Source: Parasitella parasitica
Lineage: Eukaryota; Mucoromycota; Mucoromycetes; Mucorales; Mucoraceae
Reading direction: 5' to 3'
Assembly: GCA_025201805.1 (NCBI GenBank)
Contig: MU619245.1
Location: forward strand, 72,207 to 136,206
DNA: 64,000 bases
This document shows, piece by piece, positions 11,474-23,800 of this stretch; the first letter of the stretch is position 1, and each line of letters begins with the position of its first letter. The notes below the pieces were generated by a model. That model saw only the letters and a program-made list of their open reading frames with translations. It did no database searches and was not told the origin of the DNA. The translations under genes and the position numbers were made by a program.

Positions 11474-13476
11474 TTAATACTGGACAAGCAGCAATGCAAA
11501 ATAGAGAATTGTACCCGTCTCGTTTTGGCTCAACACAACATCTCCAGTGGCAACTCCTTGAATTACGTTGGTGTATGGCCCCGAAGTTGCTAATTCTTTT
11601 CCAAAGAGCTCTGTAGGATGTTTTTCATATATTGTCACATTCATGGACGGCACAGGATTCGAATCATTTCTGGCTTGAAGCCTTACTCTATCAAGAGGGC
11701 AAAAAAAAATAATCGTTAATGGCAGTTTCTTGAATCGAAATGCCAGGTATACGTTACTTGACTGTAGTCAATTCTCGAATCTCCAGCAGATAACGTGGAT
11801 TTTTAGCATAGTTGCCAAAGCTAGGACAGCCCATTGCACTATATCCAATAATCCATTCGCTGTGAAGCACCTTTTTAAACATGCCCTGTATTTATAAATA
11901 AGTTGTGTATTCGCTGCAAGACCAACAAATCGGTCACTTACAGCTCCCTCGGCTGGGATAGCTTCCACCTGAACATTACTCACACTAGCCACAGTTAAAA
12001 TGAACTTACCAAGCAAATCGGCCTCAAATGTAGATGCTACCACAGTATAATCGCCAGCTACAGCAAGACGAATTAGGATTTGAGCATCTCCGGTATGCAT
12101 AGCTACCTACGTTCAATGATTGGCAATTCACAATAACAAAATCCATGTCTGTAAGGGCCAGATTCTGCCAAAATGTCACGCACAGACACACTCGATGCTC
12201 GTTTACCGCCTTCCACCAATAACAAATGGACAGCAAAATCCTTCTGCGCTTCCAATTGAAGCAAAAGGCCGTCTGAAGCCGTGTCTGCATTTGGAACTGT
12301 GATTTTCCATTGCGGATTATTCAAGTAAGTTGAGTTGCATGCATTGCCTCCGGCAGTTTGCTCTGTCCATTGACCATGGATCTATCAACAGTGTAACATG
12401 TAAACATCTCTGTCTGTGTTGGATTGGGCCTGTATTTACCTTTTGCTCGATGGAATATCGCATGGGCACTTCATTTAGCTTGAAAGGGGCCAGGGAATAC
12501 GCCCTTAGTGAAAAATACAGCGAGTGTTCTTTCTCATGCTGCGAAACAACAATGGTATAGTCACTGATGCCTGGCGGCGCGTTGAAGCGAACCAAGATAT
12601 GGGGACTATTTACATAAGTGCCCTCTTTAAACGGCGTTCCTGGATAGTATATCCTTTCGCCATTTGTATTGTTGTAGACGTGCAGCGTGATGTAATCTGT
12701 ATTCTCCTCTGTAACCATAATGTGTTTTGACAGCAGTAGCCATACTGCAGCAGGCTTCTTGTCCGGAACATTGACTTGGAGGCTGAATTGTGGATTGTAG
12801 CTTAGACTGTAGACGTCCTTTTTTGGCCCAACATGTTCTGGCCAAATTGAATGCAACACCCAACGATGTGTAAAGAGCCCTGGATTCCAGTTGAGATGAA
12901 TTGAAGTAAAGTTGGAGCACACAGACTCGAAATCAATCCAGAAAATACCATCGTCGTTCTTTTCAGCTTCATCCGGGTCAAACTTGAGCGATGCTTTGAG
13001 CTCTGATGTCCATACGTTGGTATCCAAATGGCTATAGGGTCCTCGCCATCTTTTATGGCTCCAGGGATTCTTTACTTGTAAGAGCCGCTTACCCATCACC
13101 TTCTTGATATCAATAACGGCATAGGCATGAGTCGGAACTAGTCCCAGCTTGATGGCCTCTTCTTCTGTCATTTCGCCTGTCGCAATAGTGACCAACACAT
13201 CGCCGTATTTGATACCGTCCAGTATACGATCCCACACATTATCTGCCACAAAATTCTTACTATACAAGAGGTATATATGAAATCAGTACATTATGTAGAT
13301 CTTCAACTTTATAAACTCTTACTCGTAAATAAAGATGTGTTCCGGTATCCAACCTGTCAAACAGCTACGAAATGAAGTTATAAAAGCTAGTTTTAACTAC
13401 AACCCTGTTGCTTCCCCCTCCCCCCACTCACTGCAAATCAATGCCTGAATTCCTATAGAAACGTTATTAACACTTG

Positions 13477-13533
<57 letters not shown>

Positions 13534-15186
13534 CCTTAAAGAGCATAAAGCCACTTACGACCCAGGGAAATCATAGCCTCCCATCAGTTTCATATAAGCT
13601 TTTTCGATGATGCTCGCCCATAATTCGCCCTTGTTTGTCGAGAATGTGCACATTAGTGTCCCGTCTCTAGATACTGGCAGCAGATCATCCACAACAACTT
13701 TTCGAGCAATTCCATTATACACAAGTTTGACGACATACTTTCCATTCGGGTTGTAGCAAGGCTGGCCATGTTTGTTCTGCGGGTATATACAAGACGTGAT
13801 CAACTGCTTTTTGAACTTTTGCTCATAGGCAGCTGCTACACACAAAGATGCAACGAATGAACAATCTGTTACAATATCTTGGATAATACTCGTGCTGGCA
13901 AAAAGAGCGTAAGTACTACCGAAATCCTTACACGTAAAGAGACCCGCCCCGCCCCGCTCCCCCCCCCACCTTACCTGGATATCAGATAGATGAGCTTTGG
14001 GTATTTCATGATATCGGTAGGTCGCCTCCAACCTCCAAACTTTTCCATTTGTTTATCTGAAAGTCGCAGTGAGCCTTCTGGATCTAGGTATTTTTTGGTA
14101 TACGAAAATTGTTCTTTCAGATCTGTTTCGTCGATCCAGGGTAAAAACGTTTTGTCGTTGACGTTGGAGGTATATTTCAGCACTTTGATTTCTGCTGAAG
14201 ATAGTTTCTGCGTGAGAATGTCATCTGTGGGACACTGTGGGTCAATTGATAGAACCGAAGATATCGATGAAGAGCGATTGTGCATGTTGAGCAAACTGGG
14301 ACGATCAGATGCGACGGACGAGGATCGAGTGCGCAGAGTCGGCGAAAGTGTTTCGACGCTCAACATGCTGAGGCTTCGTTTCAGTGCTTCTGCTTTATCC
14401 AGTGCGTTTGTAAAGTTCTCTCGCGCCTTGAGCTTCTCTAGAGAGTCGTTATCGTATAGCTTGAATGCTATGAGGAAGAGCTCAGCTGCGTCCGAATAAT
14501 ACTCGAGTGCATGGTCTGTGTTGCCTTGGCTTTCATTTAATTCGCCCTGATCAAACGAGAACTGGAAATGCACAGATGCGTTGGAGAGTGCGTTTATATC
14601 TGGCATTTGCAACATGGCGCTTACCTTTGCTCGATCGATGTAATCATCCTCCTCGGTTCTGATTATCTCGGAATCAGTCGAGTCGCGACGCTGTTGGTAT
14701 GGCGAGTTTTCGTTAATGTACAAGGAAGCGGAGGCCGTTATTTTGGTCGTCTCCATGTAGCGCTCAAGCTGTTCTATTCTATGTTTATATTCATTCAGTT
14801 TCTGCACCATCTTGTTTCGATCCATGCCATTCTTTTCATCTAGTCTCGTGTTGATTAAAAAAATATATTTATATACATATATATGTTGTTTAAAGCATGA
14901 ATACCTTTCAGTAATTGTGTGAAATTCTAGATGGTTTATGAGAACATGGGCAAAAGCGAGATTTGTGTTTACATCTTACATTTATCACTTTCTGATAGGC
15001 ATTTTTAGCCTCGATGTATCTAGCCGAGGAGTCAAATTTGACAGCACTTGTAGCGCTCGAATATGCTTCAGCATACAGATCTTTTGTGTCTTGGCTGGAT
15101 GATTTCAAAAGCGTAATCGTAAGCAACTGATGTGCAATCGGTATTTGTTCAGCTTTCAAAGCCTTCTTGTCCAGAAAGTGGGCCAT
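11474..15186 (-). CDS. RIM13: Calpain-like cysteine protease of the PalB/Rim13 (calpain-7) type
   Basis: Eleven exons in coding order: 15186-14980, 14926-14905 (22 nt), 14839-13975, 13894-13559, 13452-13432 (21 nt), 13364-13323 (42 nt), 13259-12440, 12381-12111, 12057-11942, 11885-11758 and 11687-11474, giving 1013 aa. All are in phase with GT-AG borders. Two MIT-type helical repeats lie N-terminal (about residues 20-105 and 130-190) and should bind ESCRT-III. The protease core has Cys376 in TDCSFVASLC, His542 in PTHAYAVID and Asn562 in VKNPWSHKRW, a complete triad. GWIPEHIFIY and two C2-like domain-III units follow (AGGN...NNPQW; PGDYTVVASTFEADLLG). PalB/Rim13 processes the PacC/Rim101 alkaline-pH regulator. 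The start is the first ATG of the MIT exon; an earlier exon cannot be excluded. Confidence 0.88.
13484..13533. repeat. Poly-T tract, 50 bases, inside a calpain intron
   Basis: Fifty consecutive T on the plus strand, which is poly-A in the sense of the calpain transcript. It lies in the 106-nt intron between the protease exon and the 21-nt microexon, well away from both splice sites. Confidence 0.9.
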
Positions 15187-15580
15187 GAAGGCATAAAACG
15201 ACACACTTGTTCAAAGAAGAAAAAAGAAAAGAAAAAAAAAAAAAAAGAAGGGAAAGAAAAGGAATTAGGTAATCTCTCGTCTCCTTAGTTTTTATTGCTG
15301 TCGTTACATGTTGGATCATGTCGTTGGAATCTTCAAAACCCAGCAGATGTTCAATCATGTACATGGAAAGCTTTCTGTACACTGTGTTTGGATACATAGG
15401 AAAACTACTATACAGCAAAGACTATTCTATATATTTAGCATTTGCAGTACATTGTTTTAATACAAAAGCTGGCAAATTACAGAGCAAAAAGCAATCAAAA
15501 ACACGACAGATTATCGAAAAAAAACATATATTTATTAAATTACAACAGAAAGAAACTTGACTTATTTTTTTTTACAGTGT

Positions 15581-16252
15581 CTAATGGTCTTCGGCAGCAT
15601 CACAATGGGCTTGGTAGGCTTGTTCGTCCATCAAACCCTCAAGCTCAGATTCATCGCTGATCTGGATCTTGGCCAACCAACCTGTTAAAAAGTATGTGGT
15701 CAATTTGAGTTCACACGTTAATTTTAAATCACGAAATAATACCATCTTCTTCAGGGCTAGAGTTGATCAAAGAAGGCTCGTCAGCTAAAGCCTCATTGAC
15801 ATTGACGATTTCGCCGGAAACGGGAGAGTAGATATCACTGGCAGCCTTGACAGACTCAATGGCACCAACTTGCTCTAATTGGGGGTTTAAAATGGAAAAT
15901 GTCAAAACAGGGGACTTTATACGCAAAATACGCAGGAACTTACCCTCCTTTGCGACAACATCGCCAACAGCGGGAGTCTCAACAAAGACGACATCGCCCA
16001 AGGCCTTTTGAGCAAAATCAGTGATACCAAAAGTACCGACGCCATTGTCGATAGCGATCCATTCGTGGTCGGAAGTATATTTCTTGGCTAAAATGAACAT
16101 ACGCACACATCAATCAGACAGCCGAGATTCCAACAGGTTTAAATTTACTTACTAGCATAGCCACGGAAGGCAGCCATGGTGGCGGACTTGCGAATAACAG
16201 GCATATAAGAAGCACGGGCAATAACGCGAGAAGTCAAGAGTCTAAGGGCCAT
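15581..16252 (-). CDS. GCV3: Glycine cleavage system H protein, mitochondrial
   Basis: Exons in coding order 16252-16153, 16087-15944, 15874-15743 and 15681-15581 give 158 aa, a usual length for the family. Residues 1-33 are Arg-rich without acids ([16 protein letters not shown]), a mitochondrial presequence. The lipoyl domain follows: [35 protein letters not shown], and [15 protein letters not shown], in which the Lys is the lipoylation site, then [21 protein letters not shown] protein carries the aminomethyl group between the P, T and L proteins of glycine decarboxylase; its lipoyl group also feeds lipoylation of other enzymes in fungi. It sits about 400 bases upstream of the calpain gene on the same strand, with no functional link. 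Confidence 0.95.
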
Positions 16253-16405
16253 TGTTGTATGTAGTAAGTCTTGAGATGAGATGAAGAGATGAAGAAGAGG
16301 GAAAAGATGAAAATCAGAAACGAGATTTATTTTGAAATGGAAAAAATAAAATCTAGTTTTTTTTTTCTATTCCACCGAGTCATTGAAATTATTTATTTCT
16401 TTCCA

Positions 16406-16795
16406 TTAGAGGCTCTTTACCACATCACCTCTTCTTTTTGCACATTTGAACCCCCGTGTGATTAATATAGGTATTGCGGGGGTGATTATTCTATATTTTC
16501 TATCAATCATATAGATAGTCTTGTAGTGTGCAGTCTGATTCAGAACGACATAAGGAAAGGCGTCGACACTTTTGGCGTCATAGGCCTTGATATGTTTGTA
16601 TCTGCATGCGCATATCTCATTTTCTGATGCCGTATCTATGCTGCCCATCCTTGTGAAATAAGCTATAGAACGAGGAAGGTAATACTTAAAATTGACGGGA
16701 TATGGAAAAAAAACACACACACACACACTTGAAAACATCTCCTTTTTAAGTGAGCCTCTTTCCCACTTAAAATTGGGTGGGTTCTTCTGAGCCAT
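16406..16795 (-). CDS. Doubtful small ORF
   Basis: An open frame of 129 codons starting MAQKNPPNFKWERGSLKKE, a plausible protein start, but the next part is translated from a (GT)n/T-run (CVCVFFPYP) that looks like an intron. The rest, rich in Tyr/Ile/Lys/Arg, has no recognisable motif. If real it probably has at least one intron starting near 16733. It lies upstream of the H-protein gene on the same strand. Confidence 0.2.
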   Translation of the reverse strand: MAQKNPPNFKWERGSLKKEMFSSVCVCVFFPYPVNFKYYLPRSIAYFTRMGSIDTASENEICACRYKHIKAYDAKSVDAFPYVVLNQTAHYKTIYMIDRKYRIITPAIPILITRGFKCAKRRGDVVKSL

Positions 16796-18718
16796 TTGCG
16801 AATGCTTTCAACATGATTTTCATCATACATCTATCTGAGCTAACCTTTATAGCTCGAATTTGATATTTACTGTTGTGAAAATGGTTGCCCTGAAAGATAA
16901 ATCTGCATTGTGCTGCTGCCTACTGATGGCGCAATCCACAGTTTGGCATCTGCCTACAAAGATGCATCTCGAATTGCGATTACACTATGTTTCACATTAG
17001 CGACCGTGAGCTTGAACTTGGTTTTATCATTTGCCATAGCCGACTGACATACTATTCGTATTAAAAATAATGAACCTTGAAATGCTTTGGATGCATAACC
17101 TTCCGACTACACAGTGTCTATTATAGAAATGGTTGTTTCTTGTCTCAGCAAATTAAGACGTGTCTGCGATTTGTTTATTGCTCATCTGTTACAAGATTTA
17201 TCCTAGATGATATATTCACTTTACAGCTTCATAACTGATACTCGGTAATAATTGTTGTATTCATAGAATCTAATGGTTACTATTATCCTGATTACTACAT
17301 TTTGCCATGGCATCCGTTCCTGGATTGAATCGGATCTAATGTTAAATGTCGATAATTCTTTACATAAACAGGAAATAATGGTCTGCTTTTTTGTTTTCGC
17401 TTTTTTTTCTGCTAATAGTGCATATCGTTGATTTGGAAGGCACCAAACCAGATGCTCTAACTGTATCATTCAATGGTGTCTTTGGATACGTTGCTAGGCA
17501 AAGGGTATCCATGGATATTGGGTGCTTGTTTGTTGATGAGTTGCCTGGTTTCACCCTCACCAAAGCTCAAAGGACAGCCATACTGAGATTGGATAATGGT
17601 GGCGATCACAGCATCAGGACAGATATCTGATACTTCTTCATTCTTGTGTAGGCTTGCAATAATCATACCACATCTGCTTTCGTAAGACTCATGGTTTTAG
17701 CTGTGAGAATGAGATCCAGCGGGGCACCAATAGCCAACTTCTTTCAGGTTTCAAGATCACCATAGGCTTAAAACAGTGGTTTTCAGAACCAATTTTCTCG
17801 GTGAAAAGTTAAGCTACTAGAGTAGTGTTATTAATTAAACTATATATTTTTTTTGCGTCTCTTCAACATGTGTGAGTTTCTTATGATTTGAGGACAAAAA
17901 ATTTTTTGTTGTTTTTTTTTTCATATTATTTTAATGGGTTTACTACTGGAAAAGCCATAAATATGTAAAGTGTTTTAGTTTTAATCCAAAGTAGCTTTTA
18001 TTACCTACATAATGCAGTTTAGTTTACAAAAAAAGGCTGTTTTTTCATGAAGATAAGCAAAAAAAACGTTTCCATTTTTTGACCCTCCAAACCACCATTG
18101 GATTTGCATGAGGGTTCAGAGGACCTCGAAAATAAACTTTCATCAAATTTGCACAAAATCCACGATATTAGCTCCAGAAATGCACCTAAAGTTGCAACCA
18201 ATACCTCAATCTATAGCTAAAAACTGTGGCAAAGCCTTTAGCGTGTTTATTTTTAGATTTTAGCACAAAAAACAATAGTTTTAGCCAAAAAACCTCTTAA
18301 ACTTTGGCCCTGATTTACAACATATTTTGTGTGATGGAACTATATAAAAATAGCACCAATCGATAAAAAAATTCAAGTCTCTTCAAAAAACATTAAACAT
18401 ACCATTAATGGTTATTATGCGGTTTTCGACTTGTAAAAGATTTCTTATTTTTTGTTCGTTTTGGAGGATGAAAAGAAATAGTGCGGTCTTTGAAATCGTT
18501 TACAGTAACGTGGTTGTCTGCATGCAATGGCAAATAGCACCTCGTTTTTGATATTTAATAGTTCTGACTATTCCTCTATACTTGCCAAATTATATTGTTG
18601 GGACCACAGAAATAAATAATAAAAATAAAGCATACTGCTCCTTAATTTATTTGGAATACCAGTTACTATTAGATGCGTAAAACATCAAAACTCGGTGCTA
18701 CCTGCATCAGACGAGAAG

Positions 18719-18749
18719 GTCTTGTCAGCTGCCGCCTGTCAGACAAGAC
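18719..18749. repeat. Short perfect inverted repeat
   Basis: GTCTTGTC and GACAAGAC are exact reverse complements separated by 15 bases. The potential hairpin is downstream of the sulfide:quinone oxidoreductase stop codon, so it could lie in its 3'UTR or just beyond. No known function. Confidence 0.5.
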
Positions 18750-18921
18750 GTACTGAAAAAAAAAAAATCACTGTTACATTTATAGGTCTAGGGCGTTAAT
18801 ACAATAAAAGCCCAATTCACAATATTAAAAATAGAAAAGGAAAGTTGCTTTTTATTATATTAAAATAAAGGATGAGCTGCAGAATAGTACATGAAGGGTA
18901 TGATTTTGATTACTGGTTGAT

Positions 18922-20381
18922 TTAATCATCACGTTTGGGACGAACAGGATCAAAGATACCACGAACAGTAGAGGGGCCAGTCCAGGTACCCTTTAATAAA
19001 CCATTCCAGTAGATGGAAGGAATGACTTCCTTATTCAAAAACTGCGCAACTTTACTGATGCCACGCTGGTCCACAGGGAAGGTCTCGAGAGGCTTTCCAG
19101 TGTAGCCGGAGAATTCGGCCAAAATCAATTGATCACGGCCGACAATCAAAGGGCAAGAGGTATAACCATCGTAGACGGCTTGCTCAATCTTTTTTCCTTG
19201 AATATCAGCAATCAAGTTCTTCTTCAAGACGCCAGACTCACCAGTGATGGCAGCGGCAGTCTTGGAGGTGGGGAGGCTAGAACAGTCGCCCAACGCAAAC
19301 ACATTTTTGTACTTGTTGTGGCGAGTCGTGTCCTTGTTGACATCAACAAAGCCAGAAGCGTCGGCTAATCTTGACTCCTTGATAAACTTGGGGGCGCTTT
19401 GGGGAGGAGTGACATGAATAAAGTCGTACTCGAACGTCTTGACCTCTTGGTTTGCGTTGTTTCTGAAGACAGCTTGGTGGTTGTCAGCATTGATTTCAAT
19501 CAATTCGTTTTGAAAGTTGACCTTGATGTTGCGCTCATTGGCCAGTTGTTGGAGCACACGGCCATAGTGGTCAACACCAAAGATCTTGCCAGCAGATGTG
19601 TTGTAGATGACGTTGGTCTTGTCGCGAACTCCATTGAGACGGAACGCTTCCTCGGCCAAGAAGGTGATCTTGGTAGGAGCACCAGGACATTTGAGGGGGG
19701 TGTTGGGGAATGTGAACAAAGCATTGCCGCCCTTGAAATCTTGGATAAACTTGTATGTCTTTTGAACACTGTCAGCATCGTAGTTAGATGTGACGCCATC
19801 TTTACCAAGCGCCTCCTTCAAACCCTTTACACCATCCCAGTTGATCTGAATACCAGCAGCGACAACCAGGTAGTCGTATCCGACAGTTTGTCCATCAGCG
19901 AGCTTGACAGTGTTGTTCTCGGGGTCAAACTCGGTAACTTTGTCTTGGATCCACTCGGCGTTGGGGGGCATCACCTCTGCCATGGGCTTGACGGACTCAC
20001 TAAAGTTCTTGAGGCCACCACCGACATAGGTCCACAAAGGTTGATACTAAATGCCAAACGTAAGATGACTGGTAAATACCTCGCCTCTGATGAATACTTA
20101 CATAATGCTGACTGGCAGGTTCAATGACGGCGACTTGGTTCTTGCCGAGCAGTTTAGAGATGGTAGATGAGACTGGTCAGTGTCGTTAGCATTGTGTAAT
20201 ATGTATAAATATATGTGGGGAAAGAGGACAATGGAGATAACCTACCTGAAAGACCACCAGGTCCGCCGCCAACAACGACGACTTTGAATTTCTGATCGAC
20301 AGGCTTTGTGGCTTCAGAAGCAAGGGTAGCAAATGAACGCTTTGAGATGGCAGAAGACAGACGAGCACGTACAGACAACAT
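18922..20381 (-). CDS. Sulfide:quinone oxidoreductase, mitochondrial
   Basis: Exons in coding order 20381-20246, 20172-20102 and 20046-18922 give 443 aa. A basic presequence (LSVRARLSSAISKRSFATLA) precedes the FAD-binding Rossmann motif VVVVGGGPGGLS. Family hallmarks follow: HYYQPLWTYVGGGL, YLVVAAGI, Cys189 in TPLKCPGAPTK, HVTPPQSAP, the second FAD motif VFALGDCSSLPTSKT, and Cys in GYTSCPLIVG. The two cysteines form the redox-active pair of type II SQR (S. pombe Hmt2, human SQOR). The enzyme oxidises sulfide at the inner mitochondrial membrane, passing electrons to ubiquinone; it is used for sulfide detoxification. Length and motifs are complete. Confidence 0.95.
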
Positions 20382-20816
20382 GATTTTAGAGTGATAAAGA
20401 GAAGAAGAGCAAGAGATGAACTGATGAGCTTATTATAAGCAGGCTGCTAATTCCGTCTCCACGATTATCATTGAACAGAACTTGCAACTCAGTCAATTAC
20501 GCCATATTTGCGAGATATTTATTCAACATGCAGGATCGACCATCATTGGGCAATTGGCAGAGCAAGCAAACCTTCCCCATTTCCTCGTCCATTTATTGCA
20601 TGGGCATTTCGTTGTGAATATCAAGTTTCAATGACATTTTATTGCCTTGCACACACAGAAAAAAAAAAAAAAAAAAAACCGGAAGATATCGTGTGATTTA
20701 TGAAATGAATGTGGAGTAATTTTTATCAGTCAGACCAAATGATTTTGCTATTTTTTTTTTTTTTGTATTGGTTGCACGAAAATTGTTTCAAAATACGTAA
20801 CAATCCATCATAAAGT
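20382..20816. other. Intergenic spacer between two minus-strand genes
   Basis: Contains the promoter of the sulfide:quinone oxidoreductase gene and the 3' region of the SMP/C2 gene. An A-run at 20661-20678 and a T-run at 20751-20764 are visible; no ORF of interest. Confidence 0.45.
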
Positions 20817-23800
20817 TTAGACTTCTTTAGCCACAGATCTGCTGGCCCTGGTCTCTGAATTGAAGCCTTCTCGCAAGACATCTACCTTGTGCTTGACTTT
20901 ATCAAGGCTCCATGCTACTTTACGCACCACTCGATGCTTGCTAATACTCTTCTTTCTTTTCTGATTGATCATATCAGCCTGGAATTCAGTGTCATCCATG
21001 TCGGAGACATTGTCTTCATCATCCTCGTCATCATCGTCTTCGCCGTATTCAGATGACAAGCTAGAGCGTCTTCTGCTTTCGTTGAACTCTTGAGCTTCGT
21101 TCTGACGATGCTTCTCTGCCTGCACCGCTGCTTGCATATCATAATCAAATGGCTCTTGCTCTGCATCGCCATCATCCTTGTTATCATTGTCTTGCTTCTT
21201 TTTGTTTTGATCCTGGACCCATTTCTGAGCCTTGTATTTGAGCGTTTCGTTATAGAATGGGTCGGCACCGACAAAGTCCTTTGTAAATGTTCTCAAGTGC
21301 GTATGGACAGGAGAGAAGCCAGGTATGATCTTCATGCGAAGTGTCACTTGGCCAAATTCACCGTCCTCAGGCCAAGGATCTTCGTTGCGATTAGATTCCT
21401 TGGTTTTCTCGCCGAGGTACGGCTGGAGACCAACTGCAATGTCTTGCCATTGGTTGTCTACCATGTTTTTCAACCAGAAACGGCCAGTTGATTTAGTGGT
21501 AGAGATAGACCCTTGAGTAATATGAACGTATAAAGCAGTGCGATAACGCATCATAAGGGGAAAGTACAAGTGTTCGCCATACCATCCGTATGGGCCTGTT
21601 TGCTCGGTAGTTGCGGCTTGATTTTCCTCTTGCTGCTCTTGGTCAGGATAAGGTTTAGTGATATTCTTGGCCTTGAGACGCTTTATCATTACAGGCTCTA
21701 CATTGAGCGCCAATGTAGCTTTGGTAGAATTGATGTAATTGTCATCGTAGGGCTCCTTGAGATTGGTCAGGCCCACTCTTTCAATGATAAGAGTACCGAC
21801 ATCTGTATCGACATGGATGAGTATATGGTTGTAAAAATCAGCAATACACATACCAGATCCCTGTAGTTCGCGAGGCAATGTCATTTTGACTGGCTTATAC
21901 TTGATTGACAGCAAAATTTTACCAAACCCAATGCCATTTGTAAGGGGGATCCATTTCTGCACCTCTTTGAACTTGTCTTCCTGTTCGACAAACAGATCCT
22001 TCAAGAGCAAGGATTTGGTTCCCAACACAGGATCACGTTCCAGGTCCACAGATGTCTTGACAGAGATGCGAATAAAGGTATTTTCATAATCCCTTACAAG
22101 ATGCTCAGTGATCGCATTCCAATGCTAAAAAATAAAGTTTTAATATGCAACCAATAAGAGGAGCACATGCAAAACCAATAATACTTACAGGGCTAGGATT
22201 CCTTAATTTTGTACGAGTTTGGTACACCTTGTTGTCGTTGATGTAGAGAACGGCATACGGGCTGACCACTTTATTTGGATTATATGGGTGCCTAAACTCG
22301 TCGCCCGCAGGTAACACCTCAGGATCACCAATTTCCAGGTCAACAGCTTGGTGTATTTGAACAGACAGAATACCGTTTGTATGCGCAGGATCAACAGGAA
22401 CATCCAAGGCGGCGTTCTTTTCAGCCTCGTCCTTTTGCTGATCTTGTTTGTCCTTTTTCTTTTCTTTGACCAAGGCCTCACCCGAGAAGATTGCCATGTT
22501 GGGGGTGGGGTATTTGGGATGGAAGCTCATTTTCATATTGAGCTTAACCTTGGACCTGCTTTCGTCTTTGCCGTCAATAGGCGTCCAGCCGTCAAATACG
22601 ACACGCTCCTCCATACAGTAGCTACAGACATTGCCCAGCTTATCCAGTTTTCCTTGCACAATGTCCTTGACTGACATAGAGACAGAGCCCCACATGTCGT
22701 CAAATTTGACCTTGTCCGCATCCCACACCTTCACGTCCACTTTGGTTTCGGATACAATGTCGTCTGGGTAAAAATTTAAGAGTTGAGTGCTTGAAGCACG
22801 CGGATGGTGCATTATCTACTACACATACCCTTATAAACCAGTACGTAGAGATTTTCATTCCAACTAGGATCCTTATCATTCGTCAGGACACGAGTACTCG
22901 ACGAGCTCTTCTTTGGCTGCGTACTAAGTGAGAGAGTAGCGTACGAATCCTCCATGTCTTGCAGCTGAATAGAGCTATCCCTTGTGGCTCCACGGATTTC
23001 AACCTTGACAACACCGATTGCATTTGTGTCCTGATCAAAGGCGCCCATCAACGCCTTGATATCAATCGTCATGCTCTTTGGGTCCACCAAATCGGCAAAA
23101 CCGAGTTTGACGCCTTCATTGACCAAAGTCTTGATGGTAGGCAGCTGTTATCGTTGCTATTAATGACACATGCATGTTGCTGAAATCACAGCACTTACAT
23201 TCATGATATTGAGATGCTTGGATAATGGCATGACGCCAGTTTCGATTTTCGGAACACTAGTAAACGCAATCGTTGCTTTTGAAACGAATGGCAAATCAGG
23301 ACAAGTTAGAATTTTGAATCGAATCTTTCCAGAGACTGCAGTCAGCTCTGCTTTCACTTCAAGTGGTGCTTTAAGAGCAGTTTGGAATCGAATGGCCAAG
23401 CCAGGCGGTGTTGCCTTGGGGCTTCGGTTGGTCACCAAGGAAGCAACAGGATGGGCGTGGAAGCTGAACGCAGCCTCGCCAAACTACGAAATGCGTTGTA
23501 TCAGTATCTTTTTGTCGAGATGTGGTATTAGACGACTTACGATGCTTTCCTCAGGCTGGCCAGGCAGCGGTGGGAATACCCGAACCCTGGATTAAGATTG
23601 GGTTAAGGTTTGCAAGTGTACACATGTATGATGTGGAAATAACTTACATTTGAATACGTGGTGCTTGCACGCCAATATCAAAGTCTGAAACTTTGACATT
23701 TTGCTGTATAAGGAAAAAAAATAAAAAAAAATAGGGATTTGAGTAAATTGTCTACTAGAATACTTTGTACATGACTCTTACAATAAATTTAGGTGAGACG

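Larger units (their letters stand above)
16253..18921. other. Gene-poor region with probable repeat debris
   Basis: About 2.7 kb without a convincing gene. It holds a doubtful ORF (16406-16795), fragmentary frames near 17390-17670 on both strands, a very AT-rich part (17820-18660), and an 8-bp perfect inverted repeat (GTCTTGTC at 18719-18726, GACAAGAC at 18742-18749) 170-200 bases beyond the stop of the next gene. The 18050-18350 stretch has the look of a non-coding part of a dispersed element, an impression only. Confidence 0.4.

Noticed and set aside
15149-15418. Minus-strand ORF upstream of the calpain start (MYPNTVYRKLSMYMIEHLL...) as an extra calpain exon
   Set aside because: No in-frame splice to the MIT exon exists; the phase needed passes through a stop.
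19399-20127. A 242-codon plus-strand ORF
   Set aside because: Antisense to the sulfide:quinone oxidoreductase exon; composition reflects codon bias of the real gene and it crosses that gene's intron.
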